Positions 1-7,074 of a DNA stretch of 9,941 nucleotides are shown here, piece after piece (the stretch's first letter is position 1; every line of letters begins with the position of its first letter). The notes under the pieces are model-generated. The model saw only the letters and a list, made by a program, of their open reading frames with translations, was not told the DNA's origin and searched no databases. The DNA comes from Rickettsiales bacterium (GTDB lineage: Bacteria > Pseudomonadota > Alphaproteobacteria > TMED127): contig NZGH01000001.1 in assembly GCA_002690875.1 (NCBI GenBank), forward strand, positions 1 through 9,941. The letters are read 5' to 3'. The position numbers were made by a program, and so were the translations under genes.

Positions 1-1074
1 AAAAATAAAAAGATGCTTTTAAAAAACTTAGAAAACTACATAAATAGCGAACAATTTAATTTAGTTTATGACAGTTTAGAAAATAATCTTAATTTTAATG
101 TAGAAGAAAACTTAATTTTTCTTATGAACGAAGATGATTATGTTTTAGAAATACAAACTTTCTCGAAAAATTTTAAGAATTTAAATTCTAGAAGAGATTT
201 TAATGAAAAGTTTATTTTTTATTACGAAGAAACACCTACAGAAAGAAAAGTTACTAGAAACAGATTGATTGTCAAAGACAGTGTAAGCAGGACATTGAAA
301 TCAGCGGAAATTCCTCCGGGAATTGCTAAAGAATTTATACAGCAACTGAGTTACACAATTGACTTTCAAAGGGATGTAAAAAGTGGGGATATTATCGATA
401 TTCTCTATGAAGCAGATTTTACCAAAAATAACAATATTGTAGGAAAGCCAGACCTTCTTTATGGTCTTATGAACCTGAAAGATTATAAATTAGAATTATT
501 TAGATATACATTAAGTAATGGAGTAACAGACTACTTTGACGCATATGGTAAGAGTATAAGGAAACATCTAATGAGAACTCCTGTTCAAGGGGCAAGATTA
601 TCTTCAAAGTTTGGAGTTAGAAAGCACCCAATCCTTGGTTATAGTAAAATGCACAGAGGAGTTGATTTTGCAGCCAAAAGAGGTACTCCTATAATGGCTG
701 CAGGGGACGGTAGAATTACGTTTTCTGGAAGAAATGGTGCATTTGGAAGATTTATTGAAATTAAACATCTTAATAATTTTAAAACAGGGTACGCACATCT
801 TTACAAATTTGCAAAAGGAATAAAAAAAGGAAAATTAGTAAAACAAGGTGATATAATTGGTTACGTAGGAACATCCGGAAGAAGTACAGGTCCACACCTT
901 CATTATGAAGTTAAACACAAAAACAGAACTATAAATCCAATGAAATTAAGACTTCAATCAACCATTAATGTTGAAGAACAAGATATGTCAAACTTTTATG
1001 CTAATATCTCTTTAGCTAGAGAACGATTTTTAGCCACACAATTTACAGAATCAGAAGGAGCTGAAAACTTCTAA
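1..1074 (+). CDS. M23 family murein endopeptidase (MepM-like), 5' end cut by window
   Basis: This is a zinc metallopeptidase of the M23/LytM family, expected to cleave peptide cross-links of murein in the periplasm. Numbering from the first ATG (base 13), the catalytic domain covers about residues 189-315. It contains HRGVDFAA with zinc ligands His214 and Asp218, YAHL with catalytic His262, and GPHLHYEV with His295 and ligand His297. Ahead of it (about 95-180) is the region typical of MepM/YebA-like proteins, with PPGIAKEFIQ and DFQRDVKSGD. No signal peptide follows the first ATG, and the frame is open back to base 1, so the true start with its export signal probably lies upstream of the window. 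The 353 visible residues are therefore a C-terminal portion. It converges on the DUF4167 gene with a 26-bp gap. The family is clear; the exact bond cleaved cannot be told. Confidence 0.9.
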   Translation, partial: KNKKMLLKNLENYINSEQFNLVYDSLENNLNFNVEENLIFLMNEDDYVLEIQTFSKNFKNLNSRRDFNEKFIFYYEETPTERKVTRNRLIVKDSVSRTLKSAEIPPGIAKEFIQQLSYTIDFQRDVKSGDIIDILYEADFTKNNNIVGKPDLLYGLMNLKDYKLELFRYTLSNGVTDYFDAYGKSIRKHLMRTPVQGARLSSKFGVRKHPILGYSKMHRGVDFAAKRGTPIMAAGDGRITFSGRNGAFGRFIEIKHLNNFKTGYAHLYKFAKGIKKGKLVKQGDIIGYVGTSGRSTGPHLHYEVKHKNRTINPMKLRLQSTINVEEQDMSNFYANISLARERFLATQFTESEGAENF

Positions 1075-1100
1075 GATGAACGGCTTTCTTCTTAAACAAC

Positions 1101-1547
1101 TTAGGATTGAAAGGGTTTAAGTGCTTCAATACCGTCTCTTGTAAAACCCTTCTGCTTTTCAGAGCTATCCTGAGTTGCTATTTTCTTATATCTTTCATCT
1201 TTGGCGTTAATTGCTCTTTGTGTTCTTGATAACTTAACATCACTCATTTCTGTAGCATCGTTGTTCTTATTTTTTAGATTGTCATCTGTTGATGTTGGTA
1301 AATTATCTCGACTTTTATCTTCATTTAACAGCCTTTGATAGTGCTCAGCATACTGATAAAAGTTTTCTGCAACAATTCTATCTCCATTAGAGTGAGCATC
1401 TTGCGCCATACTAATATATTTTTCTAATGCTCTAGTTATAGATCCTCTTGTTTTAGGGGTATTAGATCCATTTAGATGTTTAAAAGCGAAAGACTTTTTG
1501 GATGAAGGTCTAGACCTTTTTTTTCGAAATTTGTTTTTTTCAATCAA
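1101..1547 (-). CDS. DUF4167 domain protein
   Basis: A 148-residue basic protein of the DUF4167 family, which is largely restricted to Alphaproteobacteria and has no firmly known function. The conserved domain is about residues 30-75: a TRGSITRALEKY segment, then AQDAHSNGDRIVAENF and YQYAEHYQRLL, which match the family's usual 'R.....YLQLARDAQSSGDRVMAENYLQHAEHY' pattern. The N-terminus is Lys/Arg-rich (KKRSRPSSKK), suggesting nucleic-acid binding (inference). The remaining half is polar and probably disordered. The start is a TTG at 1545-1547; a TGA in the same frame four codons upstream rules out a much longer form, and no clear Shine-Dalgarno is visible. It lies just downstream of prmC, its usual alphaproteobacterial position, though here 92 bp away, so it may have its own promoter. 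Confidence 0.85.
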   Translation of the reverse strand: MIEKNKFRKKRSRPSSKKSFAFKHLNGSNTPKTRGSITRALEKYISMAQDAHSNGDRIVAENFYQYAEHYQRLLNEDKSRDNLPTSTDDNLKNKNNDATEMSDVKLSRTQRAINAKDERYKKIATQDSSEKQKGFTRDGIEALKPFQS

Positions 1548-1621
1548 TTTTTTAAATCAGATTTTAAATTATTCTTAAAATTCTATTATTCTACAAAAGG
1601 AGAACTTACACTAACATCTGT

Positions 1622-1647
1622 AAAAATAAAACTCAAATTTTATTTTT
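1622..1647 (-). terminator. AT-only inverted repeat over the prmC stop codon, possible terminator
   Basis: A perfect 10-bp inverted repeat (AAAAATAAAA at 1622-1631, TTTTATTTTT at 1638-1647) with a 6-base loop. Read on the minus strand it overlaps the prmC stop and ends in a U-rich arm, as an intrinsic terminator would. The stem has no G-C pairs, so it is weak, and in such an AT-rich genome it could be chance. Confidence 0.3.
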
Positions 1648-2494
1648 TAAAAATTATTACTCTTTCCATGTTAAACAAATCTTTTGATACGTCAATAGTA
1701 GTAAATTGTTTACGTTCAAAAATTTTTTTAACTTCTTTGCTTTGGTTATTACCAACCTCTACAAAAATAAAGCCATCTTTTTTTAAATAGTTTCTTACAT
1801 TATCTGCAATTCTTTTAAAAGAATCAAGTCCGTCAAGACCTCCGCACAAAGAAATCTCTGGATCAAAATTTTTAACTTCTAAAGGTAAGGAATTAATTTC
1901 ATTTTGTTTTATGTAGGGTGGGTTTGAAACAATGATATCAAATTTATCTTTTATATCTGAGAACCAATTACTTCTAAAAAAATTTATTTTACTACCAACA
2001 TTATGATAACTAGCATTTTTTTTTGCAATATCTAAAGCATGAGAACTTATATCTATTCCATTTCCCGTGACATTTATTTTTTTTTTTTTAAATTCTAAGT
2101 ATAATGTTATAATAATACAACCTGTTCCGGTTCCTAAGTCCAATATATTTAATGGTCTGGACTTTTTTTCTTCAAAATTTTTTATCAAGTCAATTATTAA
2201 TTCAGTTTCAGGTCTTGGATCAAGAGTTTGAGAATTTACAAAGAACTCTCTTGAATAAAACTCCTTTTTTCCAATTATTTTGGATAGAGGTTTTCCCATT
2301 CCTCTTAAAGCAATTTTTTTCAAAAATACTTTGATCTGTGTTTTTGAAATTTTTTTTTTTTCATTTGTAAAGTAGTTACTAAAATTGACTTTATTGATCT
2401 TTGAAAATAATAAAATAGACTCGTATTTCGGCCTTAAAATATTTTTTTTTTCCAAAAAATTTTGACCAACTTTGATTAAATTATGATATTTCAT
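1640..2494 (-). CDS. prmC: Peptide chain release factor N5-glutamine methyltransferase PrmC (HemK)
   Basis: This SAM-dependent methyltransferase modifies the Gln of the GGQ motif in release factors, which speeds peptide release. The 284 residues match the family length. A helical N-terminal domain (about 1-85) is followed by LDPRPETE (91-98), the SAM-binding motif [10 protein letters not shown] (118-127), GIDIS (146-150) and the catalytic IVSNPPYI (188-195), whose NPPY binds the target glutamine. The C-terminus has the usual FVEVGNNQ (244-251). Its ATG overlaps the prfA stop in an ATGA (2491-2494), a classic translationally coupled pair of enzyme and substrate. Two long A runs on the coding strand (13 at 2077-2089, 12 at 2350-2361) are in frame here, unlike the run in prfA. 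Confidence 0.97.
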   Translation of the reverse strand: MKYHNLIKVGQNFLEKKNILRPKYESILLFSKINKVNFSNYFTNEKKKISKTQIKVFLKKIALRGMGKPLSKIIGKKEFYSREFFVNSQTLDPRPETELIIDLIKNFEEKKSRPLNILDLGTGTGCIIITLYLEFKKKKINVTGNGIDISSHALDIAKKNASYHNVGSKINFFRSNWFSDIKDKFDIIVSNPPYIKQNEINSLPLEVKNFDPEISLCGGLDGLDSFKRIADNVRNYLKKDGFIFVEVGNNQSKEVKKIFERKQFTTIDVSKDLFNMERVIIFKK

Positions 2495-3562
2495 AATTTT
2501 AATTCAGATAGTTTTTTCATATTATCATCCGTTATCAAAGCTGAAATTATTTCTTCTAAACTTTCACCATTTAAAATTTGATCTAATTTATACAGAGTGA
2601 GGGATATTCTGTGGTCAGTAACTCTTCCTTGAGGAAAATTATAGGTTCTTATTCTTTCAGACCTGTCACCTGAACCCACCTGACTTTTTCTGCTAAGCGC
2701 TCTTTCTTCATCTTTTTTTTGTCTCTCAAGTTCATATATTCTTGATCTTAAAACTTTTAATGCTTTTGCTTTATTTTTATGTTGAGACTTTTCATCTTGA
2801 CATTGAGACACAACTCCTGTCGGAATATGAGTTATTCTGACGGCACTATCTGTTGTATTTACCGACTGTCCGCCTGGTCCACTTGATCTAAAAATATCAA
2901 TTCTTAAATCTTTTTCTAAAATATCAACATCTACATCAGATGCCTCTGGCAAAACAGCGACTGTTGCTGCTGAAGTATGAATTCTACCTCCAGATTCAGT
3001 TTCTGGTACCCTCTGAACTCTATGAGTTCCAGATTCAAATTTTAATGTTCCAAAAACACTTTCACCTGAAATATTAAGTATCACTTCCTTAATTCCATCA
3101 TGATCAGTTTCACTTATATCCATCACTTCACATTTCCAATTATGCAATTCTGAAAATTTTAAGTACATTCTAAAAAGATCTGAGGCAAACAGTGCAGCCT
3201 CCTCTCCACCAGTACCAGCTCTTATTTCAACAATTGCGTTTTTTTCATCAGAGGAATCTTTAGGAATTAGAAGTACTTTAATTTCATCTTCTGTTTTTTT
3301 TTTTTTTCTCTAATAAAATATTTTTTTCATTAATAGCCTCGGCTTTAATTTCTTCATCTTCTGAAATTAGTAGTTCATCTAAATCTTTAATTTCTTTCTC
3401 ACATCTAAAAAAGTCATTTATCATATCTGTTAGGGGTTTTAGGTCTGAATATTCTTTAGAGAGTTTTGCATAATCTGAAAAATCATTACTGTTCAAATTG
3501 TTTAGTTTTTCTTCAAGATTGGAAAAATTTTCTAAAATATCATTTAGTTTTTGAGTGTCCAT
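2491..3562 (-). CDS. prfA: Peptide chain release factor 1 (RF1), frame broken at a poly-A run
   Basis: RF1 recognises UAA and UAG in the ribosomal A site and triggers peptide release. The gene lies in two frames. Codons from ATG 3560-3562 run 92 residues to a TGA at 3284-3286. The rest of the protein is in another frame, joined at a 14-A coding-strand run (3294-3307). Removing one A gives a continuous 356-residue protein, the usual RF1 length. In that numbering the N-terminal coiled-coil domain is about 1-100, the conserved [15 protein letters not shown] is at 112-126, the stop-codon-reading tripeptide Pro-Glu-Thr (PxT class, so RF1 not RF2) is at 186-188, and the catalytic GGQ is at 230-232. 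Both halves are well conserved with no other damage, so this looks like an indel or slippage site rather than an old pseudogene. It starts 2 bp after the upstream stop and overlaps prmC by 4 bp. Confidence 0.93.
3294..3307 (-). repeat. 14-base homopolymer at the prfA frame break
   Basis: Fourteen consecutive T on the + strand (A in the prfA message), the longest single-base run I found in the window. The upstream frame reads Glu-Lys-Lys-Lys-Lys-Asn-Arg-Arg-stop across it. A 13-base (or 16-base) run would instead read Lys-Thr-Glu-Asp-Glu-Ile-Lys and join the rest of RF1. Confidence 0.9.
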
Positions 3563-3564
3563 TA

Positions 3565-4242
3565 TTACTCTTTGAATGATTCGAAAAAATTATAAATTTT
3601 TTTTTTAAAATTAATATCACCTTCTTTTAAAAGAAAGGTATTCAGATTTTCAAAAAATATTTGTTTTTGAGTTAAATTAAAGTTCAATTTTTTGAAAAAA
3701 TTATCTAAATTTTCATTTTTTTCAATCTCTTCAAGTAAAAAGTTTTGCTTTTCTGTAATTTTATCATGGTTAAAAAAAGAAAAAAATTGCTCTAAGTCAT
3801 TTAAATCAAATAAAAATAAATTACTTAGTTTTGATACTGAAGGGTCAATATTTCCTGGAAGTGCACCTTCTATTAAAAAAATTGGTTTTTGTCTTCTAAC
3901 AGTTAAAAGTTTTTTAATTAAATTTTTAGAGAAAACTTTTTCACCTTTTTTAAATCCAATTAAAAAAATATCTGACTTTTTAAAATCATCTAGAAATTTA
4001 ATCTCATCTATAATTTTTTTTAATTTTTCATCAAAAAAATAATCAATGGATTTGTCAAAGATTCTAAATTTTTTGAAAGAAAAGTTTTTAAGATTTTCTC
4101 TTATATCTTCAACCATTTCTTCATCACCTATTGTAGCAATTTCAACATTACCATTTTCACCAAAGATTTGATGACTAATTTTGACAATAGCTTTAGCAAT
4201 TTGTTTTGGTTTTGAAGAGAAGAAATCTTTAGGTTGTGACAT
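3565..4242 (-). CDS. Glutamyl-tRNA reductase-like NAD(P)-binding domain protein, catalytic domain absent
   Basis: A 225-residue protein resembling only the middle, nucleotide-binding domain of glutamyl-tRNA reductase (HemA/GluTR). Residues about 12-45 (KQIAKAIVKISHQIFG, then IATIGDEEM) correspond to the start of the Rossmann fold, where GluTR has GAGEM. Residues 89-96 (KSDIFLIG) match 'aDivi.stg', and 116-150 (RRQKPIFLIEGALPGNIDP, then LFLFDLNDLEQ) match 'RRgkplfliDiavPRdIdp...lydlDDL'. The GluTR N-terminal domain with its catalytic Cys and tRNA-binding residues is missing, and the conserved PR is PG here, so reductase activity is very unlikely. Alphaproteobacteria normally make 5-aminolevulinate by ALA synthase, which fits a non-canonical role. 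The C-terminal third is Phe/Asn/Lys-rich with no recognised motif. It sits 12 bp after hisS and 2 bp before prfA, evidently in the same operon. Function unknown. Confidence 0.75.
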   Translation of the reverse strand: MSQPKDFFSSKPKQIAKAIVKISHQIFGENGNVEIATIGDEEMVEDIRENLKNFSFKKFRIFDKSIDYFFDEKLKKIIDEIKFLDDFKKSDIFLIGFKKGEKVFSKNLIKKLLTVRRQKPIFLIEGALPGNIDPSVSKLSNLFLFDLNDLEQFFSFFNHDKITEKQNFLLEEIEKNENLDNFFKKLNFNLTQKQIFFENLNTFLLKEGDINFKKKIYNFFESFKE

Positions 4243-4254
4243 TTTACTAAAACT

Positions 4255-5502
4255 TTATGAAACCTTTTCTAAAAATCTATCTATGCTACTAATTGATATA
4301 GTCTCTTGATTTCCAGTTTGAAAATTTTTCCATACGATTTTTTTTTCTTTCCATTCATCATCACCTAAAATTAGACACCCATAGCAGTTAAGTTTATTAG
4401 CTTTATTCATCTTTTTTTTAAAATTAGCTCCATCAATTATATTAAATGAAACATTTTTGTTAAATTTTAATGAATTATAAACTTTAAGTAGTTCAATTTT
4501 AAGATCATCTGAGATTGAAACAATTCCAATAAGTTTTTGGTTATAATCTAATTTCTCCATTATCATTAAAATTCTCTCAACTCCTGCAGCCCAACCAATT
4601 CCGCATAAATCTTTTCCTCCAAGAGACTTTACTAAACCATCGTATCTGCCACCTGCAAGTACAGCATTCTGACTTTTATTTTCTGAAAAAATATATTCAA
4701 ATGCAGTATGATTGTAATAATCCAACCCCCTAACTAGAAAAGGATTAACATCAAATTTAATTTCTAAGCTTTTAAGAATTTTTAAAATTTCTTTAAAAAA
4801 ATATTTTGATTCATTGTCAAGAAAATCCATTATTTGTGGTAAATTACTAAATAATTTTTTGTCGCCTTCATCTTTTGAGTCTAAAATTCTTAGAGGATTA
4901 ATATCTATTTTTTTTCTACTTTCAGAAGATAATTGGGAGTAATTATTTTTTAAAAATTTTTTAAGTTCAGCAACATATCTCTCTCTATTTTTTGTTTCAC
5001 CTAAGGTATTTATTTGTAATTTAAGCTTATTTCGAATTTTTAACTTACTTAAAAATTTTTCTGCTAAGATAATAACTCTAACATCATCTAAAAAATTTCT
5101 ATCTCCAAATACTTCTACTCCAACTTGATGAAATTGTCTAAGCCTTCCTGACTGTGGTCTCTCCCTTCTGAACATTGGTCCATGATAATAAAAATTTTTA
5201 TTCGCATCATCTTGTAATGAATTTGTAATTAAGGCTCTGACAATAGCTGCTGTTCCCTCTGGTCTTAATACCAGATCATCACCACCCTGATCTTTAAAGT
5301 TATACATCTCTTTAGAAATTATATCTGATGATATACCTAGTGTTTTTACAAAAATATTTTCATGTTCTAAAATTGGTGTAGAAATTTTATTAAAATTATT
5401 AAATACACATATATCTCTGAAGGTTTTTAAAACATAATCATGTTCTAAAGCTGTTTTACCAAAGATGTCCTTTGTTCCTTTAACTGAGTTTAACTTTTGC
5501 AA
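4255..5502 (-). CDS. hisS: Histidyl-tRNA synthetase
   Basis: A class II aminoacyl-tRNA synthetase that charges tRNA-His in the cytosol. Its 415 residues fit the bacterial family. The N-terminus LNSVKGTKDIFG is typical. LVLRPEGTAAIVRAL lies at 77-91, motif 2 with FRRERPQSGRLRQFHQVG at 111-128, the His-specific LVRGLDYYNHTAFEY at 256-270, AGGRYDGL at 283-290, and motif 3 GIGWAAGVERI at 301-311. The anticodon-binding domain is about 325-415. The start is TTG (5500-5502), 2 bp after the ispG stop; it is preferred because it puts LNSVKGTKDI at the expected N-terminal position and no ATG lies nearby. Motif 2 is of the canonical RPQ-G-R-RQFHQ type, which in Alphaproteobacteria is lineage-informative. 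It is likely co-transcribed with ispG. Confidence 0.97.
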   Translation of the reverse strand: MQKLNSVKGTKDIFGKTALEHDYVLKTFRDICVFNNFNKISTPILEHENIFVKTLGISSDIISKEMYNFKDQGGDDLVLRPEGTAAIVRALITNSLQDDANKNFYYHGPMFRRERPQSGRLRQFHQVGVEVFGDRNFLDDVRVIILAEKFLSKLKIRNKLKLQINTLGETKNRERYVAELKKFLKNNYSQLSSESRKKIDINPLRILDSKDEGDKKLFSNLPQIMDFLDNESKYFFKEILKILKSLEIKFDVNPFLVRGLDYYNHTAFEYIFSENKSQNAVLAGGRYDGLVKSLGGKDLCGIGWAAGVERILMIMEKLDYNQKLIGIVSISDDLKIELLKVYNSLKFNKNVSFNIIDGANFKKKMNKANKLNCYGCLILGDDEWKEKKIVWKNFQTGNQETISISSIDRFLEKVS

Positions 5503-5504
5503 TT

Positions 5505-6599
5505 TTAGCTTTTACTTAATAGTTCTTTTTGCTTTTTTTCACACAAATCAACTAAATGGTCTATCATATTACCTTCTCTCAATATATGATGTTTTTCACC
5601 ATCAAGATATATTTGATGACTCTTACCTCCAGTTAATCCAATATCAGTCTCTTTAGCTTCGCCTGGTCCATTAACAACACAACCAATTACTGATAGTGTC
5701 ATCGGTGTTGTTATGTGTTCCAACCTTTTTTCAAGCTCCCCTACGGTGCTTATTACGTTAAAATTTTGCCGAGCACATGAAGGACAAGAGATTATATTAA
5801 CACCTCTGTGTCTAAGATTAAGAGATTTAAGCATGTTAAACCCGACTTTTATTTCTTCTACAGGATCAGCAGATAATGAAACTCTAATGGTATCTCCAAT
5901 ACCTGCCCATAGCAAAGATCCCATTCCAATCGAAGACTTTATTGTCCCTGGAATCATCCCTCCAGCTTCTGTAACACCGAGATGAATAGGATAATCACAA
6001 GCATCAGATATTCCGTAATATGCTGCAACAGCCAGAAAAACATCGGATGCCTTACAGCTTATTTTAAATTCAAAAAAATCATTATCCTCAAGAATCTTCA
6101 CATGATTTAAAGCTGACTCAACCATTGCTTCCGGACAAGGTTCTCCATATTTTTCAAGAAGTTCTTTTTCAAGACTTCCTGCATTTACCCCTATTCTAAT
6201 AGAACAACCATTGTCTTTTGCTGCTTTAATAACCTCTCTGACTCTCTCTGACTTACCAATATTTCCAGGGTTTATTCGCAGACAGGAAGCTCCAGATTCT
6301 GCGGCCTCTATTGCTCTTTTGTAATGAAAGTGAATATCGGCGATAATTGGAACATTAACTTCTTTAACAATTTTTTTTAGAGCCAGGCTAGACTCTTCGT
6401 CAGGGCACGAAACTCTTACTAAATCTGCACCAACATTCTCAAGGGATCTTATTTGGTCAACGGTAGCTTTAACATCGGTTGTGAGAGTATTGGTCATCGA
6501 TTGGACTGAGATGGGTGAGTCCCCTCCAACCTCTACATTACCAACCTTAATTTTTCTAGTTTTTTTTCTTTGAATATCTCGCCAGGGTCTTACACTCAT
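5505..6599 (-). CDS. ispG: 4-hydroxy-3-methylbut-2-enyl diphosphate synthase IspG (GcpE)
   Basis: This iron-sulfur enzyme of the MEP isoprenoid pathway reduces methylerythritol cyclodiphosphate to HMBPP. The 364 residues match the short bacterial form. The TIM-barrel part begins with [14 protein letters not shown] (25-38), followed by RVSCPDEES (62-70), ADIHF (87-91) and LRINPGNIG (107-115), then GVTEAGG (208-214). The C-terminal domain carries the [4Fe-4S] ligands Cys272 and Cys275 in SCPSCARQ, Cys307 in [12 protein letters not shown], and Glu314 in the same segment. It starts at an ATG, with a 91-bp leader upstream that is the only sizeable gap in this part of the operon, and is followed by hisS after 2 bp. 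The same order (HTH protein, ispG, hisS) is known in other Alphaproteobacteria. Confidence 0.98.
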   Translation of the reverse strand: MSVRPWRDIQRKKTRKIKVGNVEVGGDSPISVQSMTNTLTTDVKATVDQIRSLENVGADLVRVSCPDEESSLALKKIVKEVNVPIIADIHFHYKRAIEAAESGASCLRINPGNIGKSERVREVIKAAKDNGCSIRIGVNAGSLEKELLEKYGEPCPEAMVESALNHVKILEDNDFFEFKISCKASDVFLAVAAYYGISDACDYPIHLGVTEAGGMIPGTIKSSIGMGSLLWAGIGDTIRVSLSADPVEEIKVGFNMLKSLNLRHRGVNIISCPSCARQNFNVISTVGELEKRLEHITTPMTLSVIGCVVNGPGEAKETDIGLTGGKSHQIYLDGEKHHILREGNMIDHLVDLCEKKQKELLSKS

Positions 6600-6690
6600 T
6601 TAATATTTTCTTTAAAAGTTTAAAATTATAATCACAATTAACTTATTATAGTTAAGTCTAAAGTCTATTCATAGTTTGAAAAACTTTTTT
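6600..6690 (-). promoter_or_regulatory. Leader upstream of ispG with two TATAAT hexamers, possible internal promoter
   Basis: On the minus strand this 91-bp gap holds two perfect TATAAT hexamers (6645-6650 and 6625-6630), 20 bp apart and at sensible distances from the ispG ATG. Neither has a good TTGACA-like -35 at 16-18 bp, and AT richness makes chance matches likely, so an internal promoter for ispG-hisS-prfA-prmC is only a possibility. Confidence 0.3.
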
Positions 6691-6704
6691 TTAATTAAAA
6701 AAAA
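6685..6704 (-). terminator. 20-bp T8-AATT-A8 palindrome at the end of the HTH gene
   Basis: A perfect palindrome of eight T, AATT, eight A that overlaps the stop codon of the HTH gene and is followed on the minus strand by GTTTTTC. It could form a weak A-U hairpin acting as an attenuator or terminator before ispG. It is low-complexity sequence, so support is slight. Confidence 0.2.
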
Positions 6705-7074
6705 ACAAGAAGATTAAGAATAAAATTAAAAAAAAGAAAAAAAAAGTAAATCTCTTTAAACCTTTTTCTAAAACTATCTTTTTTTTTTCATTTTTAAGGC
6801 TACTGGAATCAGACAAAGAAATTTTAGATAACTCCTCAGAAATATCTACTTCTAAATATTTTGCATAACTTTTTACAAATCCTAGCCTTGGAACATGCTT
6901 GGGAATTTTTAAAAAATCTCCTTTTTCAATCATATCTAAAAAGTAAACACTTATATTTAATTTTTTGGAAATACCTTGAACTTTTCTTCTTTTTTTTTTT
7001 CTTTTTTGAGCTATTTTTTCTCCAATCTCTATAAAAATCTGAGAGTTTATTTTTTCTAATTCATCATTAAGCAT
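6691..7074 (-). CDS. Short RodZ-like HTH protein with C-terminal membrane segment
   Basis: A 127-residue protein of the RodZ/COG1426 type. The HTH_25 domain is about residues 13-80: IGEKIAQKRKKKRRKVQGIS, then LNISVYFLDMIEKGDFLKIP and VPRLGFVKSYAKYLEVD. These match the family's 'G..L...R...g.s......L.i...yl..iE.g.f..lP......GF.rsYA..l.ld'. A Lys-rich stretch (about 94-109) precedes one Phe/Leu/Ile transmembrane segment (about 109-126), so the HTH faces the cytoplasm. Full RodZ proteins continue with a periplasmic DUF4115 domain; here the protein stops just after the membrane segment, and the 91 bp downstream cannot hold that domain. The role may be in cell shape or membrane-anchored regulation, but this is unproven. 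Its ATG overlaps the stop of the oxidoreductase gene by 8 bp (ATGCTTAA), implying translational coupling. Confidence 0.8.
   Translation of the reverse strand: MLNDELEKINSQIFIEIGEKIAQKRKKKRRKVQGISKKLNISVYFLDMIEKGDFLKIPKHVPRLGFVKSYAKYLEVDISEELSKISLSDSSSLKNEKKKIVLEKGLKRFTFFFFFLILFLIFLFFFN

Noticed and set aside
1091..1121. Inverted repeat CTTAAAC/GTTTAAG as a bidirectional terminator between the M23 and DUF4167 genes
   Set aside because: The 7-bp stem has a 17-base loop and no T tract on either side, and one arm lies within the DUF4167 coding sequence.
3284..3286. UGA reassigned to Trp, which might rescue prfA
   Set aside because: Reading through the TGA stays in the wrong frame. Trp is encoded by TGG in the window (for example the WW in ubiG), and prfA itself ends in TGA.
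3284..3307. RF2-style programmed autoregulatory frameshift in prfA
   Set aside because: The premature stop is TGA, which RF1 does not read, so RF1 level could not control it. The break lies at a homopolymer and not at the stop, and the RF2 signal (CUUUGA with an upstream Shine-Dalgarno) is absent.
3293..3307. A_AAA_AAC heptamer in prfA as a -1 slippery site
   Set aside because: It is in the right phase to slip, but a -1 slip leads to a frame equivalent to 15 A, which does not join the RF1 reading frame (13 or 16 A needed).
3692..4042. Open frames antisense to the GluTR-like gene, and similar ones antisense to the M23, prmC, ispG, oxidoreductase and lysC genes
   Set aside because: They are low-complexity mirror translations of conserved genes, with no recognisable domain, no promoter and no ribosome binding site.
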